NCBI GenBank assembly: GCA_949752745.1
Contig: OX457027.1
Location: 12,379,593 to 12,443,592, forward strand
Source of the DNA: Protula sp. h YS-2021
Taxonomy: Eukaryota; Annelida; Polychaeta; Sabellida; Serpulidae
Direction: 5' to 3'
DNA length: 64,000 bases
Part shown: in pieces, positions 1-12,600 of the stretch
How the letters are laid out: each line of letters begins with the position of its first letter
How positions within the stretch are numbered: position 1 is the stretch's first letter
Made by a program: the position numbers and the translations under genes
The notes under the pieces: model-generated
What the model was told of the DNA's origin: nothing
The model's input: only the letters and a program-made list of their open reading frames with translations
Databases searched by the model: none

Positions 1-80
1 ACATGTGGATGTAGTGATTGAGTAACAGTCGGGAGTTCACGTTTTGCACAAGCCTAGGCTGCTAATTGCCTTTCAAACAG

Positions 81-161
81 ACACCGGACTTGAAACAATT
101 GATTGCTGCCAAAGAACTGAAGACTAAATTAGAGAAAATAACTTCCAAAGGTCGCCAGTAA
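81..161 (+). CDS. possible exon, coiled-coil-like, ending in a stop
   Basis: A good acceptor (tttcaaacag, 71-80) is followed by 26 open codons reading TPDLKQLIAAKELKTK and onward, rich in Lys, Glu and Leu, then TAA at 159-161. The composition resembles the coiled-coil exons further right. It could be the last exon of a gene entering from the left. It could also be an internal exon using a weak donor (AAAG/gtcgcc at 150), but that leaves phase 1, which does not join the phase-0 exon at 3735 without another exon between. Function is unknown. Confidence 0.3.
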   Translation, partial: TPDLKQLIAAKELKTKLEKITSKGRQ

Positions 162-1126
162 AAGCTTGTCAAAGCTATTTCATTGCCTGCGCACTTTACT
201 AAATGAAAACTGATGACCAGTGGCATCGTAATTTTATGACCTGTCTTAATGGTCCCCCCCTCTTGCTGACTGTGAAAACGCTTCCGCACTTGTTCTTTGC
301 TTTAATTATTATTTGCGTCATTGTGGCTCCAGGTAATAATATAGAAAAATAATTAGGTCGGAAGACCTGTAGTTGTTGTGTGGATAATTTGGTGGTAAAT
401 GCCTGTGGTACCTGCAGGGAAAAAAGAAGGCACGTGGATGCCTCGTTCGCATGCGCACGACAGCAAGAATGTGGCACGTGTACCACGTGTTATCGCACGC
501 CTAAATATGTAAATTTGCACCAGTTGACGCTAAGTAAAGTGCACATGTGTGGAGTGGCCTGAATTGCGCGTGGGTGCCCCTGCCGAGGGCGGATCTGTTC
601 AGAGAACGGGGGGGGGGGGGGTACTTGGAGCAGACCAGGTAAGCTACGTGTGGATGGCCTTTGTGGACTCGGGTGATTTGCTCCTTGGAGCCATGTTCCG
701 TTTTCTGGTGGTTTGCCATGGCTGTGGCTCCATCACTCAATCGTCCCTCTGTTTCTGCTCAGCTACGTGAATAATTTATATACAAACTCGCCCGTGAGTC
801 AATAACCAATGTCGGCATGGTAATGGTGCAATATATATCTGTATAACTTTGTGAACAAAGAAACAGTGACGTGAAAAATTATTTGTTATGCTTGCGAGGT
901 TATTTTTTCTTCTCTATATATGAACAGTGGACATTAAAGTACGGGACATTTTTGCTTGGCGTGTTTAATGAATGAGTAATTTTTTTTTCACTGGACTTTC
1001 AGAAGAACAATGGGATCACTGCGCCATCTGGTGAAACAAGCGAATGCAAGTATCTCACAGTTAGCGCACTCTCCAGGCTTGTTCGTGCATGCTGTTTATT
1101 TCGTGTTATGTGACACAGGGGCATAG
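162..1126. other. non-coding, nothing recognised
   Basis: No exon with good splice signals and coding character was seen. A run of G lies at about 610-621. The short open frames here lack family resemblance. Confidence 0.5.
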
Positions 1127-1790
1127 CATAAGTACACACGGTATAGAATAAGTACACACGGTATAGAATAAGTACACACGGTATAGAATAAGTACACAGG
1201 ATATAGAATAAGTACACAGGGTATAGAATAAGTACACACGGTATAGAATAAGTACACACGGTATAGAATAAGTACACACGGTATAGAATAAGTACACATG
1301 GTATAGAATAAGTACACACGGTATAGAATAAGTACACAGGATATAGAATAAGTACACAGGGTATAGAATAAGTACACACGGTATAGCATAAGTACACAGG
1401 GTATAGAATAAGTACACACGGTATAGAATAAGTACACATGGTATAGAATAAGTACACACGGTATAGAATAAGTACACAGGATATAGAATAAGTACACATG
1501 GTATAGAATAAGTACACACGGTATAGCATAAGTACACACAGTACAAGTATATAGAATAAGTAAACACGGTATAGAATAAGTACACACGGTATAGAATAAG
1601 TACACACGGTATAGAATAAGTACACATGGCATAGAATAAGTACACACGGTATAGCATAAGTACACACAGTACAAGTATATAGAATAAGTAAACACGGTAT
1701 AGAAAAAATACACACGGTATAGAATAAGTGCACACGGTATAAAATAAGTACACACTGGCTTGGAATAAGTACACACGGTATCTATCTGTT
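1127..1790. repeat. 20 bp minisatellite
   Basis: About 33 head-to-tail copies of a 20 bp unit (acacacggtatagaataagt) with few substitutions (cacgg, cagga, catgg). Two copies near 1535-1555 and 1666-1682 share the same variant, a pattern of unequal exchange within the array. Long open frames on the minus strand rich in YLFYTVCTYSIPC are a by-product of a stop-free unit and are not a gene. Confidence 0.95.
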
Positions 1791-2011
1791 ACGTTACACG
1801 TAAGCTGGGGTATACCAGGCGGTTTACAGGCAGCGTCCGTTAGTTAGTTGGTTGTTTATTTAGTAAACTTTTGTTTCAAAATACGTCTCCTCCTACAATT
1901 TTGATGCGATGTCCTTTATTTTTGGTATGAGGCATCTCTAGAGGGTCATGCATACGGCTTGTGTTTTTTTAGTCGATCAGGTGATTTCATTCTTTTTTCG
2001 GAATTTTTTAA

Positions 2012-2420
2012 TAAACATGCGCACATGCGAAATAAGAACCGCGCAACGACAGAAGTTAAATAAACATGCGCGCTGGTCCGAAATGCGAAACGCGCTTCGA
2101 CGCAAGTTAAATAAATATGCGCACTGGTCTAAAATGTAAACCGCGCATCAGTGCAATTTAAATAAAAATGCACAATGCTCCGAATGCAACTTGCGCTTCA
2201 ACGCACGTTAACCAGACATGCGCACTGGTCCAAAATAAAAACCGCGCCTGAACGCAAGTTAAATACACATGCGCAGATCACGTCGTTTTGGGGCCATCTG
2301 TAGCAGCAGATCACGTTGTTTTGGGACCATCTGTACCAGCAGAGCATGGTGTTTTTGGACCATCTGTACCAGCAGAGCATAATGTTTTGGGACCATCTGT
2401 ACCAGCAGATGCATGGTGTT
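2012..2420. repeat. two adjacent short arrays (~60 bp and 33 bp units)
   Basis: The first part (about 2012-2276) has five degenerate copies of a ~60 bp unit containing atgcgcactggtccaaaat and gcaagttaaata. The second (2281-2420) has four copies of a 33 bp unit with ttttgggaccatctgt and accagcagatca. No gene was seen. Confidence 0.8.
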
Positions 2421-3734
2421 TTAGTTCCAGATGTAATAGCCCCTTACAGTACCTAAAAAAATACTGCTCGTTTAGGCATGATTCAATGGCAATTGTGACG
2501 TCACACCGTTATAGTGATGACCGTAGCGTAGCTGAAATAATTCTTGAAAAGAGAGCCTCCAGTATAATGCTGTTTACTTTAGGATCTTGTTTCAAGAAGA
2601 AGTAGCGTAAACATAATTACTATGTGTAAATATGACGCTTTCCACCGCCAGGGTTTTCCTTATGAACTGGTGTTACTGCATTTACTGAAATGTCTCACTT
2701 CTGCCTTCTAATTAAGGCATGGCGCTGATAAAATCAGGGGCTTTTGATTAATTCTCGCAGAATGGCGTGGCATACGAGATCTCATTCTATCTCAGAGCAA
2801 CTACCTAATTGGAAGCGAAAATTATGAAAGAAATAGCGACGCGTGCATGACATCAAGTGTTCTCCCGAACTGGCCTTTTCCTTCTTGCCCTTCTTTGGTT
2901 TACCTTGACTTCACAGCGCCATCTTGTGGCTGGGGTGTGAGGGCGGGGTGGGGGGAGGGGGGAGGGGGTGGAGGGGGGAGGCGACAAGCAGGCCACGGCC
3001 CTCTGGGTTATTATTACACGATAAGAGCGCAACAGCCGACACTGATCATAAAGATAAGAATGACTTCCCGTCTTGCATGTCATTTACAGGGAGAGAAGAA
3101 TGGTGCTTGGTTGCTTTCATTCCGTTTGATTGTGGTCTTTGAGCCATGTGTTGTTTGTGCGTGTTATTAGCTTGTGTCTCATACAGCCTGAGATGTAAGA
3201 GCATCATTCTATCCAATCACAATCAGCCGTACTGAGTTGGGCGATATTTGATTTTTTTTTGTGGTAGCGGAGTTTTTGTCTAAGGCTGAAACCGAATAGT
3301 CTAAGGCTGAAATCGAATAGTCTAAAAATAGAACCATTTTGAGATATTGAAGAAATTGAAAAGGCAAATTATTTTTAATTTATAAATACTTGCTATCTAG
3401 AATCAGATTTGCACTTCTAGACTTTTTTTATTTTAAACCAAAGTTATTTCTCCACTAAAACTTTTAAAAAGCCCCAAGTTTACATACATTTTAAGGGTTT
3501 TTTTTGCCGAACCATTGTAAAATGAAATAAAATGAAAAAAGTCTCATGTAAAGATGATGCTGAAATAAGCAAAGTTAACAGTCAGATGAGAACTGTTGGG
3601 TTGCTAGTGGCGGTTGCCAGGGTCGGTTGCTAGGGCTGGTTTTTTATTCCGCTGACGCTAAGGCCAGCACCGATATCCTGGGATCTGGGAATGTCAGGAA
3701 TATTACGAGTGTGTGTCTTTTTCTTCTGTTGCAG
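2421..3734. other. non-coding upstream or intron sequence
   Basis: AT-rich sequence with a G-rich stretch at 2940-2985 and a 21 bp duplication (tctaaggctgaaaccgaa) at about 3279-3325. It ends in a polypyrimidine tract and acceptor ctgttgcag at 3726-3734. No coding exon was recognised. Confidence 0.5.
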
Positions 3735-3797
3735 TTGATGAAAAAAGTGGAAGAAAATGTTGAAGCCGAAAAGCGATGGCAGGAGGAAAAGCGACAG
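3735..3797 (+). CDS. coiled-coil gene, exon a
   Basis: Acceptor ctgttgcag, donor cgacag/gtgaca. The 21 codons in phase 0 begin LMKKVEENVEAEKRWQEEK. The other two frames contain stops. All residues suit an amphipathic helix. Confidence 0.75.
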
Positions 3798-6700
3798 GTG
3801 ACATCTAATCTACTCCTACAACCCGTTTTTTTTCTCGAAAGATAAGCCGTATTATAATTTGACTTATTATATATAAATCCTATGGAATTACATGAAATTC
3901 TTTTCTGCTTTATAGATTGCCAACCGTAATTGTGGCAACAAAACTGATTGAAATTAGTTAATCCCAGTGGAGCAACTTCTGCATAATTAGAAATCGGGGT
4001 GAATTGTTGATCGGGGGTAGGTGATAGTCTGGTCACCATCCCGGGGTGAATTGTTCAGTTGTTGATCGGGGGTGGGAGATAGTCTAGGCACCATCTAGCC
4101 GGGGACAAATTATTGGCGGGGTGGGGGGGGGGGGGAAGGTGGCAACGGAACAAACTCTCCGGATACCGTGCCGAACAGTTTATAGATGTGTATTAAAAAA
4201 AAACATAGGGGACGAGACTTCCAGTAATGTCAGTGCGATGTAGATTCCACTTCCGGTAATGTCAATGCGATGTGGATTCCACTTCCGGTAATGTCAGTGC
4301 GATGTAGATTCCACTTCCGGTAATGTCAGAGCGATGTGGATGCCACTTCCGGTAATGTCAGTGCGATGTAGATTCCACTTCCGGTAATGTCAGAGCGATC
4401 GCTGTGGATGCCACTTCCGGTAATGTCAGAGCGATCGATGTGGATGCCACTTCCGGTAATGTCAGAGCGATCGATGTGGATGCCACTTCCGGTAATGCCA
4501 GAGTGATGTGGATGCCACTTCCGGTAATGTCAGTGTGATGTAGATTCCACTTCCGGTAATGTCAGTGCGATGTAGATTCCACTTCCGGTAATGCCAGTGC
4601 GATGTAGATTCCACTTCATGTAATGTCAGTGCGATGTGGATGCCACTTCCGGTAATGTCAGTGCGATGTGGATGCCACTTCCGGTAATGTCAGAGCGATG
4701 TAGATGCCACTTCCGGTTATGTCAGAGCGATGCAGATTCCACTTCCGGTAATGTCAGTGCGATGTGGATGCCACTTCATGTAATGTCAGTGCGATGTGGA
4801 TGCCACTTCCGGTAATGTCAGTGCGATGTGGATGCCACTTCCGGTAATGTCAGAGCGATGTAGGTTCCACTTCCGGTTATGTCAGTGCGATGTGGATTCC
4901 ACTTCCGGTAATGTCAGTGCGATGTAGATTCCACTTCGGGTAATGTCAGTGCGATGTGGATGCCACTTCCGGTAATGTCAGTGCGATGTAGATTCCACTT
5001 CGGGTAATGTCAGTGCGATGTAGATTCCACTTCCGGTAATGCCAGTGCGATGTAGATTCCACTTCATGTAATGTCAGTGCGATGTGGATGCCACTTCCGG
5101 TAATGTCAGTGCGATGTGGATGCCACTTCCGGTAATGTCAGAGCGATGTAGATGCCACTTCCGGTTATGTCAGAGCGATGCAGATTCCACTTCCGGTAAT
5201 GTCAGTGCGATGTGGATGCCAATTCATGTAATGTCAGTGCGATGTGGATGCCACTTCCGGTAATGTCAGTGCGATGTGGATGCCACTTCCGGTAATGTAA
5301 GCGCGATGTAAGTTCCACTTCCGGTTATGTCAGTGCGATGTAGATTCCACTTCCGGTAATGCCAGTGCGATGTAGATTCCACTTCATGTAATGTCAGTGC
5401 GATGTGGATGCCACTTCCGGTAATGTCAGTGCGATGTGGATGCCACTTCCGGTAATGTCAGAGCGATGTAGATGCCACTTCCGGTTATGTCAGAGCGATG
5501 CAGATTCCACTTCCGGTAATGTCAGTGCGATGTAAACACTTCATTTTTCCGTAGCTTGTTTTCTCGTTTTCAGTTGACAGGCGCATTTAATGCAACACAC
5601 GAAAGCTAAAAATCCGTATTTTGGCTTCCGTTGTTGTTTTCTGGGCTTTGATTAAATTTTCATGTTTAGACATGTTGTTTACACACGTTTACGCGTGTTG
5701 TTTACACGTGTTGTTTGAACATGTTCATACATGTTTACACATGTTGTTTACACATGTTTATACATGTTTACATGTTGTTTACACAATCCCACTGATCGGC
5801 GGGAATCGCATTANNNNNNNNNNNNNNNNNNNNNNNNNNNNNNNNNNNNNNNNNNNNNNNNNNNNNNNNNNNNNNNNNNNNNNNNNNNNNNNNNNNNNNN
5901 NNNNNNNNNNNNNNNNNNNNNNNNNNNNNNNNNNNNNNNNNNNNNNNNNNNNNNNNNNNNNNNNNNNNNNNNNNNNNNNNNNNNNNNNNNNNNNNNNNNN
6001 NNNNNNNNNNNNNGAATCGCATTACGTCCTTGCCAAATCACATCGCACTCCAAGGTGCAACTGTTTTTGGCTGTAACCGCTTTACAGTTGCTTGGAAACG
6101 GGTACAGAGCGACGTTGATTTTCTTACATCTGAATCAGCTTTCTTTTGGGGTGTAGCTTGCTGTTATCACCCCTTCCCCTCCACCCCCTAATTTAGGGCG
6201 TGGGGTGGGAAGCATTACCGATAATGACGCCCTTTTATCCAAAGAATCGCCTACAAACCAATCACCAATCACTTTGCGTTATGTTACTCCCACACTCAGA
6301 TGTTAGTCACGCAAACCGGTAAAAATGACAGAAATGTTACTTTTTTAGCAACGTGAGAGCGAAAAAGTCTCAGTCGGAGTGTTTTTTTTTTTTCAAATGT
6401 TTTTGTGCGTGTGTGTAATCTGCCCGGCGCATGCTAAAAGAGTTGATTTATGGTATTGCTACATGACTTGGGTAAAGGCTGTAATCTGATTGGTCGATTC
6501 CCAGGATAGTGATTTTTCAGTGTTGGGTTGGGTAAATGCTTTATTCTGATTGGTCGATTCCAGGACAACAATTTTTCAATGTTGACCGGAACGCGAAAGT
6601 TGATATTTATTGCTGTTGTTTGCAAGCAAAGCGCCCATTAGATCATGTGACAAAGCATATACCAGCATTGACTGCATAGTCAACAGGAAGTTATTTTTGA

Positions 6701-7202
6701 CCAGCCATGACAATGTTGACCCTGAAAGAAAGTTCGTTGTTGTCGCGGCCGTTGCTGTCTTTGTCGATGTTTTTGTCGTCATTATTGTCGCCGCCGCTAC
6801 TGTTGTTGTAGTCATTGTTGTCGTCGCCGTTACCGTTGTCGTCGTTGTCGTCGTCATTGTCGTCTCCAACGTTGTCGTCGTTGTCGCCGCCGTTGCTGTC
6901 GTTGTCGATGTTTTGTCGTCATTGTTGTCGTCGCCGTTGCTGTTGTTGTCGTCATTGTCGGCGCCACCGTTGTCGTCATTGTCGCCTTGTTTGCTGTCAA
7001 CAAATTTGCATGTTTTAACTGTTGCAGTTGCTTGAACAGCTGCAGCAAGAGAGGAACAGACAGGCGCAGCAGCAGGAGCAGCTCGCCGCGCATGCGTGCA
7101 AGGAACATGAGGAACAAATCAAGGTGGTAACATTTCAAGCTGCAACACGCATAGGCAATAGTCGTATGTAGAAAACCAGTGCGAAAGTATTAACATCGCT
7201 TC

Positions 7203-7261
<59 letters not shown>

Positions 7262-9652
7262 GATTATTATTATTATTATCTCAACTCTTATATAGCGCTT
7301 CTGTAATGTATACATCGTTTCTGTGATGTATATATCGCCTCTGTAATCTATACATAACTTCTGTAATGTGTACGTCGCTTCTGTAATGTGTACGTAGTCT
7401 GTGTGATATATAAATCGCTTCTGTGATGTGTATATCGCTTCTGTAATGTACACATCACTTCTGCAATGTGTACATCACTTCTGTAATGTATAATCGCCTC
7501 TGTAATGTATACATCGCTTCTTAAATGGGCTTGCGGCTTTTTTGGGTAAAAAAACCTAAAAGAACATTTCAAAGCATGATTTTTAGAATCGTGACGATCC
7601 AAGGCTTTCAGTCATGTTGCTCATTGCTTTTGTGCAAGCATGTACCTGTTTCTTTGCAAGGCACCACTTGCGTTTTGTTTGTTTGTGTTTGTTTTTGTTT
7701 TTTTGGAGATGGGACAAAAATGTTGAAATGCGAATTTTAGCATTTATCTTTTTTGATGAGAAAACTAAGCCTTTTGATTTGTCTATTTTAACAATATTTA
7801 ATTTGCTGTTCATTGTCGTAAACTACTATCTGGAGCGCAACAGTAAGGCCTTTTCAGCTGGGTGCAGGGTCCCTGTGCATTCTTTTTGTAAAGCCAACGC
7901 TGAGATTTAAAAAGAATTCTCATTTCTTAAGGCCTGTTGTCAAGATGTGGGTTGATGTTGAAATAAAAAAAAGCCTGGAGTCGCAACAAACTAAAGGTTT
8001 GTAGAAATCGTGTTACTTTCTAGAAATCATGTTACCTTCTAGAAATCGTGTTACCTTCTTTCCGTGCTAGACAGTCGTTGGCGCCCGCGAGGGGACCATG
8101 GCCTATGTGGGTGTCTGTTCCCTTAAGGGTACTCCCAGTCCGTTAGCTTTCTTTCCACCACCCAGAGCATATACGCCGTGTACTCCGATTGTCTCTAAAT
8201 TAACCTTGTGTTTTGCCAAATGTAAGGACTGGGTACTTGCTTCAGTGCCGTGACTACGGCGGAGTGACTTCACAGCCGTGCAGCGGAGGGGCTTTACAGC
8301 TTAACGGCAGTGACTTTGCAGCTGTTATACGGAGTGACTTTGCAGCTGTACGACGGAGAGACTTTGCAGCTGTACGACGGAGAGACTTTACAGCCGTACG
8401 GCGGAGGGACTTCACAGCCGTACGGCGGACTGACTTTACAGCCGTACGGTAGAGTGACTTTACAGCCGTACGGCGGAGTGACTTTACAGCCGTACGGCGG
8501 AGGGACTTCACAGCCGTACGGCGGACTGACTTTACAGCCGTACGGTAGAGTGACTTTACAGCCGTACGGTAGAGTGACTTTACAGCCGTACGGCGGAGTG
8601 ACTTTACAGCCGTACGGCGGAGTGACTTTACAGCCGTAGGTAGAGTGATTTGGTCAGAGCGTGTACAGAGTCCCCCCCCCCCCCCCCCCTCCCGTCCGGT
8701 AGGCTTTTGCTGTCCTTTCACTGGTTTACGCATGCCAGGCTCGTTGCTTCTAGTTTGTGTAGAAACAAAGGGATTAACGCCCAGGGATTGCGTTTGGACT
8801 GGAGGCGCTTAGATCACTGTGAAGAGCTTTGCTAGGGTATCCCTCACGAGCTATGAGCTTCTCATCCACCGATAAAATATCTGTTGTTGCAGGCCGAAAG
8901 AGCAAAAATGACTAATTTGTAATCAAGCTTAGTGAATATGACGAAACAGTGGCCCAACATTACTCACAAAAGCTACCGTTCACTTTTTTGTTTTTTGTTT
9001 TGTTTTTTGTTTTATTTTTTGTTTTTTGTTTTTGTTTTTGTTTGTTTTAATCGATGATGCATTGCATCAGCAAAGCACTGTTCTCAGAGGCCCGTGGATT
9101 TAAAATCCAAAACAAATGTCAGACCGTTAGGGTGTGGATCTTTGATGGGACTACATCTCTAGGTAGTCATCCTACGACACAGTCCTTGTTTGTGCTGGGA
9201 CCACATCTCCACGTAGTCATCCTACGACACAGTCCTTGTTTGTGCTGGGACCACATCTCCGTGTAGTCATCCTACGACACAGTCCTTGTTTGTGCTGGGA
9301 CCACATCTCCACGTAGTCATCCTACGACACAGTTCTTGTTTGTGCTGGGACCACATCTCCACGTAGTCATCCTACGACACAGTTCTTGTTTGTGCTGGGA
9401 CCACATCAACGGGTAGTCATCCTACGACACAGTCCTTGTTTGTGCTGGGACCACATCTCCGTGTAGTCATCCTACGACACAGTCCTTGTTTGTGCTGGGA
9501 CCACATCTCCACGTAGTCATCCTACGACACAGTTCTTGTTTGTGCTGGGACCACATCTCCACGTAGTCATCCTACGACACAGTTCTTGTTTGTGCTGGGA
9601 CCGCATCTCCGGGTAGTCATCCTACGACACAGTCCTTGTTTGTGCTAGGAGC

Positions 9653-9685
<33 letters not shown>

Positions 9686-12600
9686 AAAAAAAAACCGGAA
9701 GGGAAGGGGGTGCTGTAAAAACTTATTTCTTTATAATTATGGTGAGTAAAATGTTGCACCTTACTTAACGTGAGGTGACAGATGTGTGATATCGCTGTGA
9801 AGGCTTTCATCTGAAATAATTTCAGCTTTTTAATTTGGTCCCTCTCATATATCTTCCCTTATTCGAATAACACGGTAAGTTTCTCACAAAGCCATAATCT
9901 GACATTAATGTGAAGCCATTAAATGCGCTTTCCTTAAATCATGCAGCGCTTTTCTTTCAAGCAAAAAAAAAAAAAAAAAAAAGAGAGAAAGTACCATGTG
10001 GTTTTAGGACCATTGTCTGATGGTTCTGTTTTTACTGTTTTTAAAGTACCAGCTGTTGTCAGACTCGGACGCAAAAAATAAGGTTAAGCCTTGGGTAAGC
10101 TGTTTGTCGCTGAATAATGCAGAAGACAGTTTAATGGACAGAGCAATGCGATGAGCGATGAGCTGGTGTCTTGACCCCCCTCCCCCCGCCCCCCCCCCCC
10201 GCCTCTGTCTTCTCTGCGTAGGAAGTATATATGTAAAGCTTTTAGCGACTGGATCAGGGTCTGCGAGGGGAACGCTGGATGTAAAACTGGGGCTAGTGAT
10301 CGTATGAATTCATGGTGAGTAGGCCTCAATAGGGGGTGTCACGTATGTGGGATAACGTAAAACAAAGCTCAAACAACGCGGTTTTTTGTTTGTTACCTTT
10401 TGGCATCTTCTCTTCAAAGGCACCTTCAAAAAATAAATAAATAAAAATAAATAAATAGATAAATACATACCAAAATAAACTATTCTATAGCAGTATTTAT
10501 TTTCAGCATTTATCTGAGTTGCGCTGTTTCAGCATTTTGACACGTCTCGAGAAATTACAGTGTTGACACGGGGTGGTCGTAAAGTGCTGACACGTGTGGT
10601 CGTAAAGTGCTGACACGTGTGGTCGTTAAGTGCTGACACGTGTGGTCGTAAAGTGCTGACACGGGGTGGTCGTAAAGTGCTGACACGGGTGGTCGTAAAG
10701 TGCTGACACGGGGTGGTCGTAAAGTGCTGACACGGGTGGTCGTAAAGTGCTGACACGGGTGGTCGTAAAGTGCTGACACGTGTGGTCGTAAAGTGCTGAC
10801 ACGTGTGGTCGTAAAGTGCTGACACGTGTTGTCGTAAGGTGCTGACACGTGTGGTCGTAAAGTGCTGACACGGGGTGGTCGTAAAGTGCTGACACGGGTG
10901 GTCGTAAAGTCCACATCGCTGTCATTAGAACCGGGAGCGGACGTGAACTGTCTAATTGTCGTACGCGGTGACTGGGTGAAAGAAATAAGCAGCGGGTAGT
11001 GCGATACGGGGTCGGTGACGGAGCCAAGGGACAGCGGGGTGGGGGTGGGAGGGGGGGGGGCGGTCTGGGGTTACAACTTTGACTGGTAAGCTCGCGATTT
11101 TTTAAGGCTGAACCCCCCTTCCCCTCCCCCCACCCCGTTCTTGATCAGGTGGGGATAAAAAATGCGGCATTAATGACCACAAGTGTAGCCCTATGATTTA
11201 GTCTACTCCGACGGCTGTCGGCAAGCCTTAATGATTTCCCAGAACACGACTCGACATTGTTTTGGCTTCCACTCATTTCCCTTCTTGTTCTTGCTGCTCG
11301 GGCAGCCAAACCCCATCAAGGCTGTGTAGAATGAGATTTGGGTCGTAGCGTGTCGTTGACGGAAAGCCGAGCTGTCCTTTAATAGCTCACGGGTCTCAGG
11401 TGGCTGGCGAGAGTCCTCATTTTCTTGTTGTTAAGAAGCTGCTTTTATTTGGCCTCCAGCACCATACATTCCTTTGCACAACACAAGAGTAGGAAACGGA
11501 CGTCGGAGGGTTAAGAACTTCCTGGGAATTGATATATTTTGGTAAACTTCTCTAACCGGTATCGTTGTGGAGCATTCCTTGCTTTCACGTTTTATAGCAT
11601 TGACATATTGTAGAGCATTTACATGTTGTAGAGCATTGGCATGTTGTATGGCCTTGGCATGTTGTATAGCATTGCAATGTTGTAGAGCATTGGCATGTTG
11701 TATTGCATTTACATACTGTAGAGCATTCCATGCGTTCACATGTTGCAGAGCATTGATATGTTGTAGAGCATTGACATGTTGTGGAGTATTGACATGTTTA
11801 TAGCATTGACATGTTGTAGAGCATTCAAATGTTGTGGAGTATTGACATGTTTATAGCATTGATATGTTGTAGAGCATTGACATATTGTATGGCATTGACA
11901 TATTTATAGCATTGCCATGTTGTAGAGCATTCACATGTTGTAGAGCATTGACATGTTTTAGAGCATTGCCATGTTGTAGAGCATTCGCATGTTGGAGAGC
12001 ATTGACATGTTGTAGAGCATTGACATATTTCTAGCAGTGCCATGTTGTAGAGCATTGACATGTTGTAGAACATTCCATGCGTTCACGCGCAATCTCAGAC
12101 GATTTCCACATAAGACACGATCGTATTATTACGAATATTTTCGTACTTTTTTTCACTTAATACTGCATCTGAGCATGATTTTCCGAAGCGGGCACATAGA
12201 TACACGTGTTATGCAGGAGACTGTTTCCATAGATACACATGTTGTACAGGTATAGGGTGGCTGTTTCCATAGATACAAATGTTATACAGGTATAGGATGG
12301 CTGTTTCCATAGATACACATGGCTGTTTCCATAGATTGTTTTAACATTGTCAGAAGTGACTTGTTCGGCAACCGGCCTGCCTCTCCCCCTCCCCCTCACC
12401 TCTCCCCCTCACCTGTCCCCCTCCCGTCTCACCTCCCTCTCCCCCCTCCCCTCGCACCTCCCTCTCCCCTCTCACCTCCCTCTCCCCCTCCCCTCCCCTC
12501 TCACCTCCCTCTCACCCTCCCCACTCACCTCATTCTCCCCCTCACCTCTCACCTCCCTCTCCCCCTCACCTCTCCCCCTCCCCTCTCACCTCCCTCTCCC

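Noticed and set aside
999..1776. Overlapping long open frames on the minus strand rich in Tyr, Cys and Ile
   Set aside because: They run in all three frames through a 20 bp minisatellite whose unit has no stop. No start context or family.
8213..8733. Repetitive frames on both strands over the 24 bp array
   Set aside because: Same artefact of a unit length divisible by three.
9141..9650. Regular repeats that might be taken for a CRISPR array
   Set aside because: The 50 bp units are contiguous with no unique spacers, and the setting is an animal genome.
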